Shown here piece by piece: positions 15,648 to 24,003 of a stretch of 64,000 nt of DNA. Source of the DNA: a virus; IMG/VR virus record IMGVR_UViG_3300031754_000002, positions 1 through 64,000 of that record. One strand, 5' to 3'. A model generated the notes under the pieces. That model had not been told where the DNA came from. It saw only the letters and a program-made list of their open reading frames with translations, and did no database searches. Position numbers and translations under genes: made by a program. How positions within the stretch are numbered: position 1 is the stretch's first letter; each line of letters opens with the position of its first letter.

Positions 15648-15950
15648 CTATACCTCGATTGTGATCTGGCGTATCGCCGTGTTCAACGCTTCTTCCTGTT
15701 CGGAAAGCGTTAGGTCCGCCCGTGGCTCCCAGCGGGTGATCTGTTCGTTGAGGGCTTCCAGGTCCAATGGGATGTTCTGGAATGTCTGGTCCGCGATGCC
15801 GAATTCGGGGGAGTCTTCACGAAAGCCCTGTATGCAACTTGCAACGTTGAAGACGCAGTTCGCTATCTCCGCTTCGGAATCCTGTATTGCGGTTGCTGCG
15901 ATGCCTTTAGCGTTGACTGCGTATGGGAAGGTCAGATGTGTAGGCTCCAT
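15648..15950 (-). CDS. gp25/GpW-like baseplate wedge protein
   Basis: The 100-aa size and sequence fit the lysozyme-like baseplate wedge family: LTFPYAVNAKGIAAT, then IANCVFNVASCIQGFREDSPEFGI, then the C-terminal strand LTLSEQEEALNTAIRQITIEV. Position between the spike and baseplate J is canonical for contractile tails. It would form the inner baseplate with J. Start ATG 15950. Confidence 0.85.
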   Translation of the reverse strand: MEPTHLTFPYAVNAKGIAATAIQDSEAEIANCVFNVASCIQGFREDSPEFGIADQTFQNIPLDLEALNEQITRWEPRADLTLSEQEEALNTAIRQITIEV

Positions 15951-15959
15951 TATGGCCCC

Positions 15960-17264
15960 CTACCCGTTTGCCGTCTTTACGAGCTCCGTGATGTTACCTT
16001 CGTTGGCGATCTTTATGAGTGCTGACCCTATGAAGGTGTTGCCGCTTATCAGAACACCCACGATACCCGCAGCAAGCCCGTTGATAGCGTTAGATGCTTC
16101 GGCGTTTGAGCCGCCAAAGTGATTGCCGAGGATCGCGACCCCACGTGTTCCGCCCGCCAACTGGATAAAGTTAGTTGGCTGTTTGGCTCCCGAGTCGAAT
16201 AGGTTGCCCGTGACGGTCACGCCTGAGTATAGACCGCCTAGCGCGAAGCTCCCTGCTCCGGTGACATCGCCCCACCAGTTCCCGGAGATAACATTGGCTT
16301 CTTGTAGTACACCTGCCGCCACAGCACTCGCGTACGGCCCGGAAGCCACTTCGCCAGTGCGCGCAATCGGACATATAGCGCCAGACGCCAACGGCTCGAA
16401 GGTGTTGTTTTCGATCACGACCCCTTGCTGCATGTTCACAATCGCTGCGGTGCCCATTTCACTAAAGCCATTACCCCTAATGGCAATAACGTTAGTCGGT
16501 CCAATACCCGCGCTACCATCCCATCCAACGATACCATATTTCATGGTCTGAAACTGGTTGTTTTGGATCGACCCATTGATTAGCGAAGTGGCGTGAATTC
16601 CACAACTCGTCCCAACGCCCCCCGCAAACCAGTTGTTTTCAACGACCGCCAACGATGACACCCGCGCACTTTCGCCGGGGTTGAAGTCAATCATTGGTCC
16701 CGTGTATGTGGCCGATCCTGCTTCTATCTTTAGCCCCTTGAGTTCCAAGCCCTGGGTCAACTTGGCCGAAATGATTGGCCTACCGTCGGATGGGGTATAC
16801 CTGATCGTCGGCATTGATCCTACGGCCGCGCTACCCGCTAGCCCTTGCAGGCCGACGCTTTTCAGTTTGTCTATCACCAGTGGGTTGGAAGTAATATATG
16901 CGCCGCTTGAGGGCGGGAATACAACCTTCTGACCGGTGGCGATTGCGCCCTGAATTGCTTCAGTGTCGTCGGTCACGCCGTCGCCCTTCGCGCCCCATTC
17001 CTTGACGTTGTTACCTTTTCCTTCCCACCACAGCACGCGAGGTATGTCGCCTTCACCGAACCCCACCTGCACTGCCGCTCCCCGTGCTGGTAGCGCCGTG
17101 CCGTGTATCGCGCCCCACTGGCACGGCCCCAACGGCACATGCGGATCCATTTCCGGCACCACTACCCACAGTAGATCCGTAAACGCTTTCGGTGCGGGCT
17201 TCACAGTCGAGACGTGGCCGTCAACGATCGTCCGCTGGGGCACTGCGTCAACATGGTTCGCCAT
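15960..17264 (-). CDS. Central spike OB-domain fused to pectate-lyase-like beta-helix
   Basis: Residues 1-85 match the gpV/gp5-type spike OB fold (DLLWVVVPEMDPHVPLGPCQ, ARGAAVQVGFGEGDIPRVLW). At about residue 86 the sequence switches to NVKEWGAKGDGVTDDTEAIQ, the standard entry motif of pectin/pectate-lyase-fold tailspikes, followed by about 300 residues of right-handed beta-helix repeats (VVENNWF, VIENNTF, ISGNWWG, LISGNTF). The product would be a baseplate spike carrying its own polysaccharide depolymerase or receptor-binding helix. The start at 17264 has no obvious ribosome site. Catalytic residues cannot be named from sequence alone. Confidence 0.8.
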   Translation of the reverse strand: MANHVDAVPQRTIVDGHVSTVKPAPKAFTDLLWVVVPEMDPHVPLGPCQWGAIHGTALPARGAAVQVGFGEGDIPRVLWWEGKGNNVKEWGAKGDGVTDDTEAIQGAIATGQKVVFPPSSGAYITSNPLVIDKLKSVGLQGLAGSAAVGSMPTIRYTPSDGRPIISAKLTQGLELKGLKIEAGSATYTGPMIDFNPGESARVSSLAVVENNWFAGGVGTSCGIHATSLINGSIQNNQFQTMKYGIVGWDGSAGIGPTNVIAIRGNGFSEMGTAAIVNMQQGVVIENNTFEPLASGAICPIARTGEVASGPYASAVAAGVLQEANVISGNWWGDVTGAGSFALGGLYSGVTVTGNLFDSGAKQPTNFIQLAGGTRGVAILGNHFGGSNAEASNAINGLAAGIVGVLISGNTFIGSALIKIANEGNITELVKTANG

Positions 17265-17287
17265 GACAATCGCGGGATTAGGTATCT

Positions 17288-19432
17288 CTAGCCGCCTTCC
17301 ACATAGGCTTTGAACGCGAGAGCTTCGGGGTCCGGTGGATTACCGCCCTTCCCCTCCTGCGTATTCCCGTATGCTTGGCCGTCCTTGTTTTGCGCAAACC
17401 CTGTCTCGATCCCCGGCGCTCGACCGCTGCCAGTGGCTTCCCCGATCTGTCTCCCCTTTTCGAGCTTACTACCCACCCCGAGACCACCGGATGGCGCAAA
17501 ATCCTCGGCCGTATAGACGAACCGACCCTTCTGCTGTCCTGCCGTGAGTTCGTAGACCATCAGCGCACCTTCACCCGGCCAGCCCGAGTTCGTGCGCTGC
17601 AACCGAGTCACGACACCGCTGTCGAGCGCATACACGGGTGCTGGCCCACCAGTGAAGTCGAGGCCCTGGTCCGGCCCGGCATACGTGGCCTGCGGGCCGA
17701 TGAGCCGACTATAGCCACCCCCTCCTTCCGGTGCCGTCATGCTCGGCACGGACGCGTGTTCTGCCGGGGTACCTTCTTCGTTTTCCGGTATCGGTGCCGT
17801 GGGCGGCTCAAGGAGAAACTGTGTGAACTTGTCTTTGATATACAGCCGCGTCGTGTCCGTGATGATCTGCCGACCATTCAACGGCCCCGAGTTGATGAAG
17901 AAGAACACCTCGCCGGCACGGTACGCGGTTGGTTCGCAGATGAGGTTTAGGCGTATCTCTGACGGACTCTGCGGCTTCGATGTGCGAGAGCGGCGTTGGG
18001 TGCGACCTTTGACCTTGTGGTCCTGCAGGTATTCCAGCGTAGTCTGATCGTATGTGGCGTTTGCCGGAATCTGGATAACCCCGGTTTCGACCACTCTATG
18101 GCCCTGTTTGTCTTCGCGGTAGACCGTGTTCGCGGGCACGTCAATGTAGAGGCTCGGCTTCTGCTGCGCGAGTTCCAGTCCGTTCATGTAGTAGAAGGTG
18201 TGACCGTTTGTGAACGCAAACCAGTTCACCGCGCCGGCTAGACGCTCGATGCAATCCCAGGAGTTCTCATCCGGGTTCGTCGTTGTCCCGCGAGCGACTT
18301 CGCCCTGCTTGCTCTGCGTCGGCGAACCCCCAGCAGTCGCTTTCACGCCACCATACGCCGTGATGATGGCCTGAGCCTCTTTCACCCACGGCCCGTAATT
18401 TGACGCGCCTTCGGATGATGCCCCAGCGCCGCTGGCCTGCTCTTCCTGGGCGATTTTCCAGGCTGGGTAAGTCGGGTGGGCTTTAGCGAGCGAGATCATG
18501 CCACCCTTACCCGACGCCCCCGGATCGTTCAACACGGCATCGACCTGCTGCCCGACATTCCCAGCTTCGACGTTCAAGCCTTTCGCGGTCGCTCCTTCAA
18601 ACTGGAGCAGACCACCACCTTCGGCACCGGGCCGGAATTCGCTCTCCACGATACACGCCACGATCAATGCTTCCGTGGCGAGCTGCCCAGCCTTCAACCC
18701 GTTGGCGATCCCCATAACTTCGTTTATGGTGGCGAGCTGTTCGCTGTCGGCCTTCACGCCCTTGACCGTCACACCCGCACCAGCACTGATACCGCCAGTC
18801 TTGTTGGCGGTCGCCTTCGCTGCTGCTTCGCCTTCAGGCGTCAGGACCGTTGAGACGGCTTGGATTGCCGCCTGCGCCGCATCGAAGGCTTCTTCCCCCA
18901 CTTTCAGTGCAAGGTGTATCGCAGTGATCTCCGCATCGAGTTTCGCCGCGGCGCCTGTCGCGGAGGGGCAGATAAACCGTATGGGCGCTTCTCCGAACAA
19001 CGGGGGTTCCCCCACCAGTTCCTTAATGAAGTTGGCGCGAATGTTGAAGCCCGGCGCAGCGCGCTTACTGCCCCAGCGGTTCTTCAACTCCCTGACAATC
19101 TTGTCCTCAAACGTCAGCCGGAGATTCGGCTGCGCTAGATCATTAGTGACTTCGCAGGCACACAGTAGCCACAGCCACCCCGAATGTTCGGGAAATTCAA
19201 CTTCGATCTCGGGCAGCAATCCTTCGGGGTTCAAATCTACGATCCCGGAGGTTGCGATCTCCCATTGCGGGTCACCCAAATGCACGATAATGAACGATGC
19301 GCCCTTGATCTGCGTGCGGACTTCGACCTCGCAGATAGCTTCCGCAAGTTCCTCGCGCCCCTTTTCATTTACCATGTGCTTCGCTAGGAAATGCGCGACC
19401 GTCGTCGCGGACGGACTAATCACGTTACCCAT
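17288..19432 (-). CDS. Tail hub with lysozyme-like and degenerate M23-like domains
   Basis: A 714-aa protein. The N-terminus (about 1-150) and the segment at 390-550 resemble gpD/gp27-type hub domains (QWEIATSGIVDL, LTFEDKIVRELKNRWG, RLNLICEPTAYRAGEVFFF). Residues about 235-362 form a lysozyme/transglycosylase-like insert with a candidate catalytic Glu in VACIVESEFRP and the GGGLLQFEG motif. The C-terminal 130 residues resemble a lysostaphin-type M23 fold (GLDFTGGPAPVYALDSGVV, KLEKGRQIGEATGSG), but the H-x-H metal motif is replaced (GIETGF), so it is probably noncatalytic. It would puncture the peptidoglycan during injection. It overlaps the LysM gene by 8 bp. Confidence 0.75.
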   Translation of the reverse strand: MGNVISPSATTVAHFLAKHMVNEKGREELAEAICEVEVRTQIKGASFIIVHLGDPQWEIATSGIVDLNPEGLLPEIEVEFPEHSGWLWLLCACEVTNDLAQPNLRLTFEDKIVRELKNRWGSKRAAPGFNIRANFIKELVGEPPLFGEAPIRFICPSATGAAAKLDAEITAIHLALKVGEEAFDAAQAAIQAVSTVLTPEGEAAAKATANKTGGISAGAGVTVKGVKADSEQLATINEVMGIANGLKAGQLATEALIVACIVESEFRPGAEGGGLLQFEGATAKGLNVEAGNVGQQVDAVLNDPGASGKGGMISLAKAHPTYPAWKIAQEEQASGAGASSEGASNYGPWVKEAQAIITAYGGVKATAGGSPTQSKQGEVARGTTTNPDENSWDCIERLAGAVNWFAFTNGHTFYYMNGLELAQQKPSLYIDVPANTVYREDKQGHRVVETGVIQIPANATYDQTTLEYLQDHKVKGRTQRRSRTSKPQSPSEIRLNLICEPTAYRAGEVFFFINSGPLNGRQIITDTTRLYIKDKFTQFLLEPPTAPIPENEEGTPAEHASVPSMTAPEGGGGYSRLIGPQATYAGPDQGLDFTGGPAPVYALDSGVVTRLQRTNSGWPGEGALMVYELTAGQQKGRFVYTAEDFAPSGGLGVGSKLEKGRQIGEATGSGRAPGIETGFAQNKDGQAYGNTQEGKGGNPPDPEALAFKAYVEGG

Positions 19433-20255
19433 TGGTTAGATGATGCAACGCATTGTAGGGGATATAGACGCGTGTCCCGACCGGAAGTTCCTTTCTGGGG
19501 TCGCTACCGATCTTCTTGTTTCCTCGATTGTTTTGGAGGATTTCTTGGGCCGTTGCCGCCGTCTTTGTGTATCGAATCGCTATCCGGTTTATGGTATTCA
19601 ATGCGCTTGTGGTGCTGACGATCATTCCACCGCCCTGATTGCGTGCCCGGAATCGCACGCTCGGCGAATCAAAGCTCGTGCCGGGACTTTCCACATGCTG
19701 CCGAACAAATACCACCGCAAGTTGCCGAACCCGCGCCCCTCCCGTATCACGTTTGCAGCCCGTTTCCGTTTTGTCATACTGAATGTTAGTGATGACCCAT
19801 CGCAGGCTTTGGAACTGAATCGGCATCAATGCGACGTTCTTTGACCCATCCGTGGTGTGTATCTCAAGCAACGGCGAATCACCGAGAGCATCATGCCCCG
19901 GATGACCCGTAAACACGCCGCCCGCTACACCTCCTTTATGCCCTAGCGCGATGCGGCCCCTGCCCGCCATCCATTCAAGCTTCTGAATTTCGCGCTCCAC
20001 ATCCATACGCGGCGGTTTTTCCAACAGCGCCTCAAACCGGACCGGGATTTCCATTTCGATCGGTGGATACGTCTGTAGGGTCGTCAACCCCACGCGCTGC
20101 GCACGGGGGAGCGTCACCCATTCCGGCCAGCCCGCTATTGGTGTAGGAGCACCTTCACCCGCGAGGACCGTAACGGTTTGTTCTTCTGGCGGCTTTCCTT
20201 TCTTACCGTTTGTCAACGTGCCGACGAACACGATGAACTGCGCCTGGATCGTCAT
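19425..20255 (-). CDS. Tail/baseplate protein with C-terminal LysM-like domain
   Basis: The 276-aa protein ends with a LysM-like segment (ALNTINRIAIRYTKTAATAQ, QNNRGNKKIG, LPVGTRVYIP). In contractile-tailed phages LysM-bearing proteins (gp53-like, gpX-like) join tube, hub and baseplate. The N-terminal 200 residues contain PIEMEIPVRFEALLEKPP and a beta-rich WVITNIQYDK segment. Its start overlaps the tape-measure stop by 4 bp and its stop overlaps the hub start, as expected for the tube-initiator position. Confidence 0.75.
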   Translation of the reverse strand: MTIQAQFIVFVGTLTNGKKGKPPEEQTVTVLAGEGAPTPIAGWPEWVTLPRAQRVGLTTLQTYPPIEMEIPVRFEALLEKPPRMDVEREIQKLEWMAGRGRIALGHKGGVAGGVFTGHPGHDALGDSPLLEIHTTDGSKNVALMPIQFQSLRWVITNIQYDKTETGCKRDTGGARVRQLAVVFVRQHVESPGTSFDSPSVRFRARNQGGGMIVSTTSALNTINRIAIRYTKTAATAQEILQNNRGNKKIGSDPRKELPVGTRVYIPYNALHHLTNG

Positions 20256-21847
20256 CGTCTTGCGGCCATCCGTGTTGTTTCGTGCGCGACCTCTTCCGAC
20301 AGGCGTCGTCTCGCGTGGGGGTCTTGGGCAACCGCCTCGGCTAGCTGACGGCCATTCATCTCCACATGCACATGGATCGGCGGCCCCGGCAATGTTTCTC
20401 CCGGATGAACGCGTACCATATGATGAAGGAGCCGGTCAAATACTTCTACCTCACCGCTCCCTACAACTGCTTTTCCCCCGAGATGCGTTCCTCCCATTGC
20501 ATTGATGCCCCATTCGCCCTTACGGCCCGGCTTGAGTTCACCATGTTCTACACGCATACCAGCCATGCTACCTCCACCAGCGATGGCCGCCGTAGATTCT
20601 GCTAGCGAATGCTGCTTCAGAAAGCCTGGGAAAACCGCTTCGATGGCTTCGTGAATGGCCTTGCCGAGCCCCAACACGAGTGCCGCCCCAAAGCCGACCG
20701 CGAGTGCCGCGCCAAGGTTCCCACCGGCGACCCCGAAGGCCGCCCTCTCGCCGCCAATCGCCGCCGCCGATCCCCCGACGACACCCGCTAGCCCACGAAT
20801 CGCATTAGCGAATGCTGTAATCTTGCCGACTGCCCAGAACGCCGCGAGACCGCCCAGCACCAATTCTAGGGCTTTTACTGCGCCAATGTTCTTTTCCACC
20901 CATTGCCATACGCTTTTGAGACCGTAAAAGATGCCTTCCAAGTCTTTTGCTAGATGCCCCCATGTGCCGTGACCCTTCTCCACTTCCAGGATCAGCTTTG
21001 AGAACCAACCCGTGACTGCTGTCACCACGGGGATCAGCTTCATGCCAAGCGTGAACTCCAGCCCTTCCCATGCCATTTTGCCTTCATCCTGCTTTTCCTT
21101 CAATTCCTCCAGCGCCTTGACGCCTTCGCCTTTCAATGTCGGAAAGAACTTTTTCGCCATCTGATCAAAGTGGTTCAGGCTCAACGCGCCTTTGTCCAGC
21201 ACTGGCAGCATTGCCGTCCCACCGCGCCCAAACAACTGCACCGCCAAACGCGTCTTCTGCGCCCCATCCGTCATCCCTTCAAACTTCTTGGTTATCAGTT
21301 CAAACTTGGCCTGTTCGTTTAGCTTCCCAAAGTCCTTGACGTTGATCCCGAGTTCCTTGAACGCATTCGCCTGCACGCCAAGCAACGAAGTGTAAACCTT
21401 GCCTTTTTCAGCCGCCTTCGCCTGACCCGTCGCAAACGTGTGTTCCTGCCGTTCCGCTAGCTGTATGTTCTTCGCTAGGAACTTGAACGCGTTCCCGCCA
21501 GCTTCCGCACCGATACCACGTGCCTTCAACGCCGCCGTATAATCGAGCGATGACTGAGCGCCTATCCCCGTGATCGCATGGAACTTCTCGGTTTCCGTGG
21601 CGACTTCCGAAGTCTTCGAGATGACGCTCTCAAGACCTAGCCCGATGCCGCTGATCCCGATAGCGCCCAGGCCCATCCCGATCATGCCTTTGAGACCGCC
21701 GAAGGATTTCCCCAAACCCTTAACACTGGAGTCGAGCTTCTTGAGCTTTCCTTCGGAGTGCTCCGACTCTTCCCCCGCACGGTGAAGGACTTTCACCGAT
21801 CCGTGATCATCGATGATTAGGCTCACGCGGACTTGTCTGTCGGGCAC
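20252..21847 (-). CDS. Tape measure protein
   Basis: A 531-aa helical protein with an N-terminal charged coil (GEESEHSEGKLKKLDSSVKG), a glycine-rich hydrophobic stretch (GMIGMGLGAIGISGIGLGLE), a second hydrophobic region around residues 330-420 (LVLGGLAAFWAVG, AALAVGFGAALVLGLG) and a coiled C-terminus. It lies downstream of the tail-assembly chaperone and one intervening gene, as tape measures do. From about 1.5 angstrom per residue the tail would be about 80 nm, a rough estimate. The start at 21847 is 28 bp from the divergent HNH gene. Confidence 0.85.
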   Translation of the reverse strand: MPDRQVRVSLIIDDHGSVKVLHRAGEESEHSEGKLKKLDSSVKGLGKSFGGLKGMIGMGLGAIGISGIGLGLESVISKTSEVATETEKFHAITGIGAQSSLDYTAALKARGIGAEAGGNAFKFLAKNIQLAERQEHTFATGQAKAAEKGKVYTSLLGVQANAFKELGINVKDFGKLNEQAKFELITKKFEGMTDGAQKTRLAVQLFGRGGTAMLPVLDKGALSLNHFDQMAKKFFPTLKGEGVKALEELKEKQDEGKMAWEGLEFTLGMKLIPVVTAVTGWFSKLILEVEKGHGTWGHLAKDLEGIFYGLKSVWQWVEKNIGAVKALELVLGGLAAFWAVGKITAFANAIRGLAGVVGGSAAAIGGERAAFGVAGGNLGAALAVGFGAALVLGLGKAIHEAIEAVFPGFLKQHSLAESTAAIAGGGSMAGMRVEHGELKPGRKGEWGINAMGGTHLGGKAVVGSGEVEVFDRLLHHMVRVHPGETLPGPPIHVHVEMNGRQLAEAVAQDPHARRRLSEEVAHETTRMAARR

Positions 21848-21860
21848 CGTGACCTCCCTA

Positions 21861-21869
21861 TGCTAAGCT
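21861..21869 (+). promoter_or_regulatory. Leaderless extended -10 promoter (TGC TAAGCT)
   Basis: TGC-TAAGCT is followed by exactly six bases (ATCTTG) and the ATG at 21876. The same geometry, TGC-TAnnnT-N6-start, occurs before the endonuclease genes at 37952 and 53745. No Shine-Dalgarno is present, so transcription should give a leaderless mRNA. It lies in the 5' region of the tape-measure gene on the opposite strand. Confidence 0.6.
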
Positions 21870-21875
21870 ATCTTG

Positions 21876-22457
21876 ATGCCGGGGAAACCCGAATACAGCA
21901 GGGAGGGTCCATGTCGCGCACCGGCTTGCAAACGCTCGCGCCACGCCAAGGGTCTTTGCGTCGGGCATTACGAGCAAGCCAAGCGCGGTGTTCCGTTTGG
22001 TCCTATAGCCTCACGAGATGGCACGCGCCTGAATGTAATGAAGCCATGCCGCTTCCCACGCTGTGACCGTCTCCGTTTTGCCGGCGAACTATGCAACGGA
22101 CACTATGCGCAGCAGCAAAAGGGACAAGTTCTGAAACCACTCAAACCGAAGGGCCGTAAGAAGGGCACCGGGAGCATAAAAGACGGCTACCATTACATCT
22201 CGGTGGGCTCCGGTGGCCGCCACAAAGTCTTTACGCACCGACGCGTCATGGAAGAACACCTCGGACGGACCCTTTCGCCCGATGAGAAGGTCCATCACAT
22301 CAACGGCGTCAGGGACGATAACCGCATCGAGAATCTAGAGCTATGGCTCAGCAAGGGGGGACACAAACCTGGGGCGCGGGTCGAGGATCGTGTCCGGGAC
22401 GCACTGGATATCCTGCGCCGCTATGCCCCTGATCACTTGACTCGCAAGATGCGCTAG
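21876..22457 (+). CDS. HNH homing endonuclease with zinc fingers
   Basis: The 193-aa protein starts at ATG 21876, six bases after a -10 hexamer. The N-terminus has two Cys/His modules of type C-x4-C-x8-C-x2-H (PCRAPACKRS...LCVGHY; PCRFPRCDRL...LCNGHY). The C-terminal HNH core reads THRRVMEEHLGRTL, then VHHINGVRDDNRIENLELW. It is inserted antisense between the 22454 gene and the tape measure and overlaps the former's stop by 4 bp. It is a free-standing endonuclease, likely mobile by homing into virion genes. Confidence 0.85.
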   Translation: MPGKPEYSREGPCRAPACKRSRHAKGLCVGHYEQAKRGVPFGPIASRDGTRLNVMKPCRFPRCDRLRFAGELCNGHYAQQQKGQVLKPLKPKGRKKGTGSIKDGYHYISVGSGGRHKVFTHRRVMEEHLGRTLSPDEKVHHINGVRDDNRIENLELWLSKGGHKPGARVEDRVRDALDILRRYAPDHLTRKMR

Positions 22458-22885
22458 CTCACCTCGAAGTCTCGTTCGCGGAACGCCTCCGCTACAGCCA
22501 CCCCCTCAAGCCGCTCGATATTCCGCGCGTTCTTGACCACCGAGCGCCAGAGAAACGGATGACGAGGCTGCTCAACCCACACATCTGAGTTGAACACCGG
22601 GTGCCGGAAGGAGTCGGGCTTGCTACGCCCCTTGTTGCCCTCCTCGTACAGGCCCGCTATAGGCGTTTCGGCGTCACCAGCCCGTACCGTCAACCGGGTT
22701 TTCGTCACCCGCAGCTTGATCGTAGGAGGGATGCTTTTGGAGTGCTCCGAAGCCATTAGCTTCGCGTCATCGACAATCAGCCCACCGGCCACGCGGAGAG
22801 CTTTGTGGAGTTGCTTGTCGGGCTTCCATGCCTTGAAATCGCGGGTGAGCTTGCGAAGCTGCGTCGTGTCGATGCCGTCAGCCAT
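22454..22885 (-). CDS. HK97 gp10-like / minor tail completion protein
   Basis: The 143-aa protein starts at 22885 (MADGIDTTQLRKLTRDF), 4-9 bp before the stop of the -1 chaperone frame. The pattern (LHKALRVAGGLIVDDAKLMA, PIAGLYEEGNKG, HPFLWRSVVKNARNIERL) fits the HK97-gp10 family: an N-terminal helix, a beta barrel, then R/HPF near the C-terminus. These proteins complete the neck or tail. Its place between chaperone and tape measure is unusual for that family, which normally sits near the connector. Confidence 0.65.
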   Translation of the reverse strand: MADGIDTTQLRKLTRDFKAWKPDKQLHKALRVAGGLIVDDAKLMASEHSKSIPPTIKLRVTKTRLTVRAGDAETPIAGLYEEGNKGRSKPDSFRHPVFNSDVWVEQPRHPFLWRSVVKNARNIERLEGVAVAEAFRERDFEVS

Positions 22886-23069
22886 GCGCACTCCGTTCCC
22901 GTTCGCGTAGCTCAATCCGGCGCCGTTGAACAGTGTCCGCGACCTCCTCAACGAACAACGCATAGGTCGGGTCAGGGTCATCGAACAGCCTGCCTAGGTC
23001 CATGCGAACGTCTTCCAAACAGCAAAAGGCGGCCAGCTCGACTAGCGAGTGGCCGCCCCTTAGTTTTCC
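22878..23069 (-). other. -1 frame extension of the tail assembly chaperone
   Basis: One frame back from the end of the 23060-23533 gene an open frame runs without its own start from the stop region to 22878 (LRGGHSLVELAAFCCLEDVR, then GRLFDDPDPTYALFVEEV). The last codons GCG-GAA-AAC-TAA contain a candidate slip site GGAAAAC at 23063-23069. A ribosome shifting back one base there would make a fused product about 60 residues longer, as in lambda gpG-GT and other chaperone pairs. The slip site is not a perfect XXXYYYZ. Confidence 0.6.
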
Positions 23070-23533
23070 GCTAGTTCACCGTCGATCTCGTCATCGGCCG
23101 CAAGCTGTAGGGCTGATAGCTGCTCCACATGCGCCATCAATGACAGTTGCGAAGGGAAGATCAGGAAGATAGCCTGCCGGTCTGTCTCGGCACCGTCCTG
23201 CCCGAGGTAGTCCGCTAGGGCCTTCCCGAGCTTCAACGGTGTCTCACCGTCCTTGACAGGCACCACCTGGCCGTCCACATGCGCGTCCACACCAACACAA
23301 GCCCGCACGAGCATGTCCGCTGCCGCGTCAAGTTCCCTCGCTGGGACGCTAGGCCCTTTGACGCCTAGCCCGATCTGCCGACGCTCCACATAATCCAGGT
23401 TGCGGTAGCGAGCAACAAGCTGACCGCCGTAGCCGGGGATTGGCAGTTCCTCGATGTGCTCGGCTTGTTTCGTTGCCCTCGCGGCACGCAGCCTATCGCG
23501 TAGCGAGCCCTCCAGCGGCATACCTTCGTCCAT
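23060..23533 (-). CDS. Tail assembly chaperone (gpG-like)
   Basis: The 157-aa acidic protein starts at 23533 after a very strong site (GGAGGAGGAG). Its position between the tube gene and the tape measure, its size, and the open -1 frame at its end identify it. It has the typical helical pattern (RLRAARATKQAEHIEELP, LDAAADMLVRACVGV, LGKALADYLG). It would coat the tape measure during tail assembly and is not expected in the virion. Confidence 0.8.
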   Translation of the reverse strand: MDEGMPLEGSLRDRLRAARATKQAEHIEELPIPGYGGQLVARYRNLDYVERRQIGLGVKGPSVPARELDAAADMLVRACVGVDAHVDGQVVPVKDGETPLKLGKALADYLGQDGAETDRQAIFLIFPSQLSLMAHVEQLSALQLAADDEIDGELAEN

Positions 23534-23562
23534 CGCTCCTCCTCCGATTTGCTAGTGATTCT

Positions 23563-23955
23563 CTACGCAATTTCGCCGTTTAGTCCCAAAATCAGAGACC
23601 ATTTAGCCTCTTCTGATTTCCCAGCCTGATAGTTCGGCCGCGTCGAGGAAGTCACAATCCCCGTGTAAGAGATCACTGGCCCTATCGGTTCCTTGTTGGC
23701 GTTCGTGAGCTGGTAGGACACTTTGCCTTCAAGACTGCCGACTTTCGGGAAGACAGTCTTGTACGCCACGATCAGCAGGTCCGACCACGGCCGCGCCACT
23801 GTCAGAGGGCTTGGCTTCGCAAACCCCCCCAGCTCGGACACGGGCCTTGAGCCACCGGGAAACGCTTGCACTGATTCCGATACCGGGTCGCCGCCCTCTA
23901 GCATCGCCCACGGTTCGTGGTCGATCGGGACGCCCGTGAGTTCCACATAGATCAA
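23563..23955 (-). CDS. Tail tube protein, start codon uncertain
   Basis: It lies directly after the sheath gene, as tube genes do, and is about 140 residues with a beta-rich C-terminus (KVSYQLTNANKEPIGPVISY). The frame is open upstream of the TTG at 23955 to codon GTA at 23988, reading VAIPILRSDQALIYVELTG. A ribosome-site-like GAAGGTGAG lies just before GTA, where an ATG would be expected. Either a non-standard start (TTG, ATT or ATC) is used or one or two bases are missing here. Confidence 0.7.
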   Translation of the reverse strand: MIYVELTGVPIDHEPWAMLEGGDPVSESVQAFPGGSRPVSELGGFAKPSPLTVARPWSDLLIVAYKTVFPKVGSLEGKVSYQLTNANKEPIGPVISYTGIVTSSTRPNYQAGKSEEAKWSLILGLNGEIA

Positions 23956-24003
23956 TGCTTGGTCGCTACGGAGAATAGGGATTGCTACTCACCTTCCCTT
24001 CGA

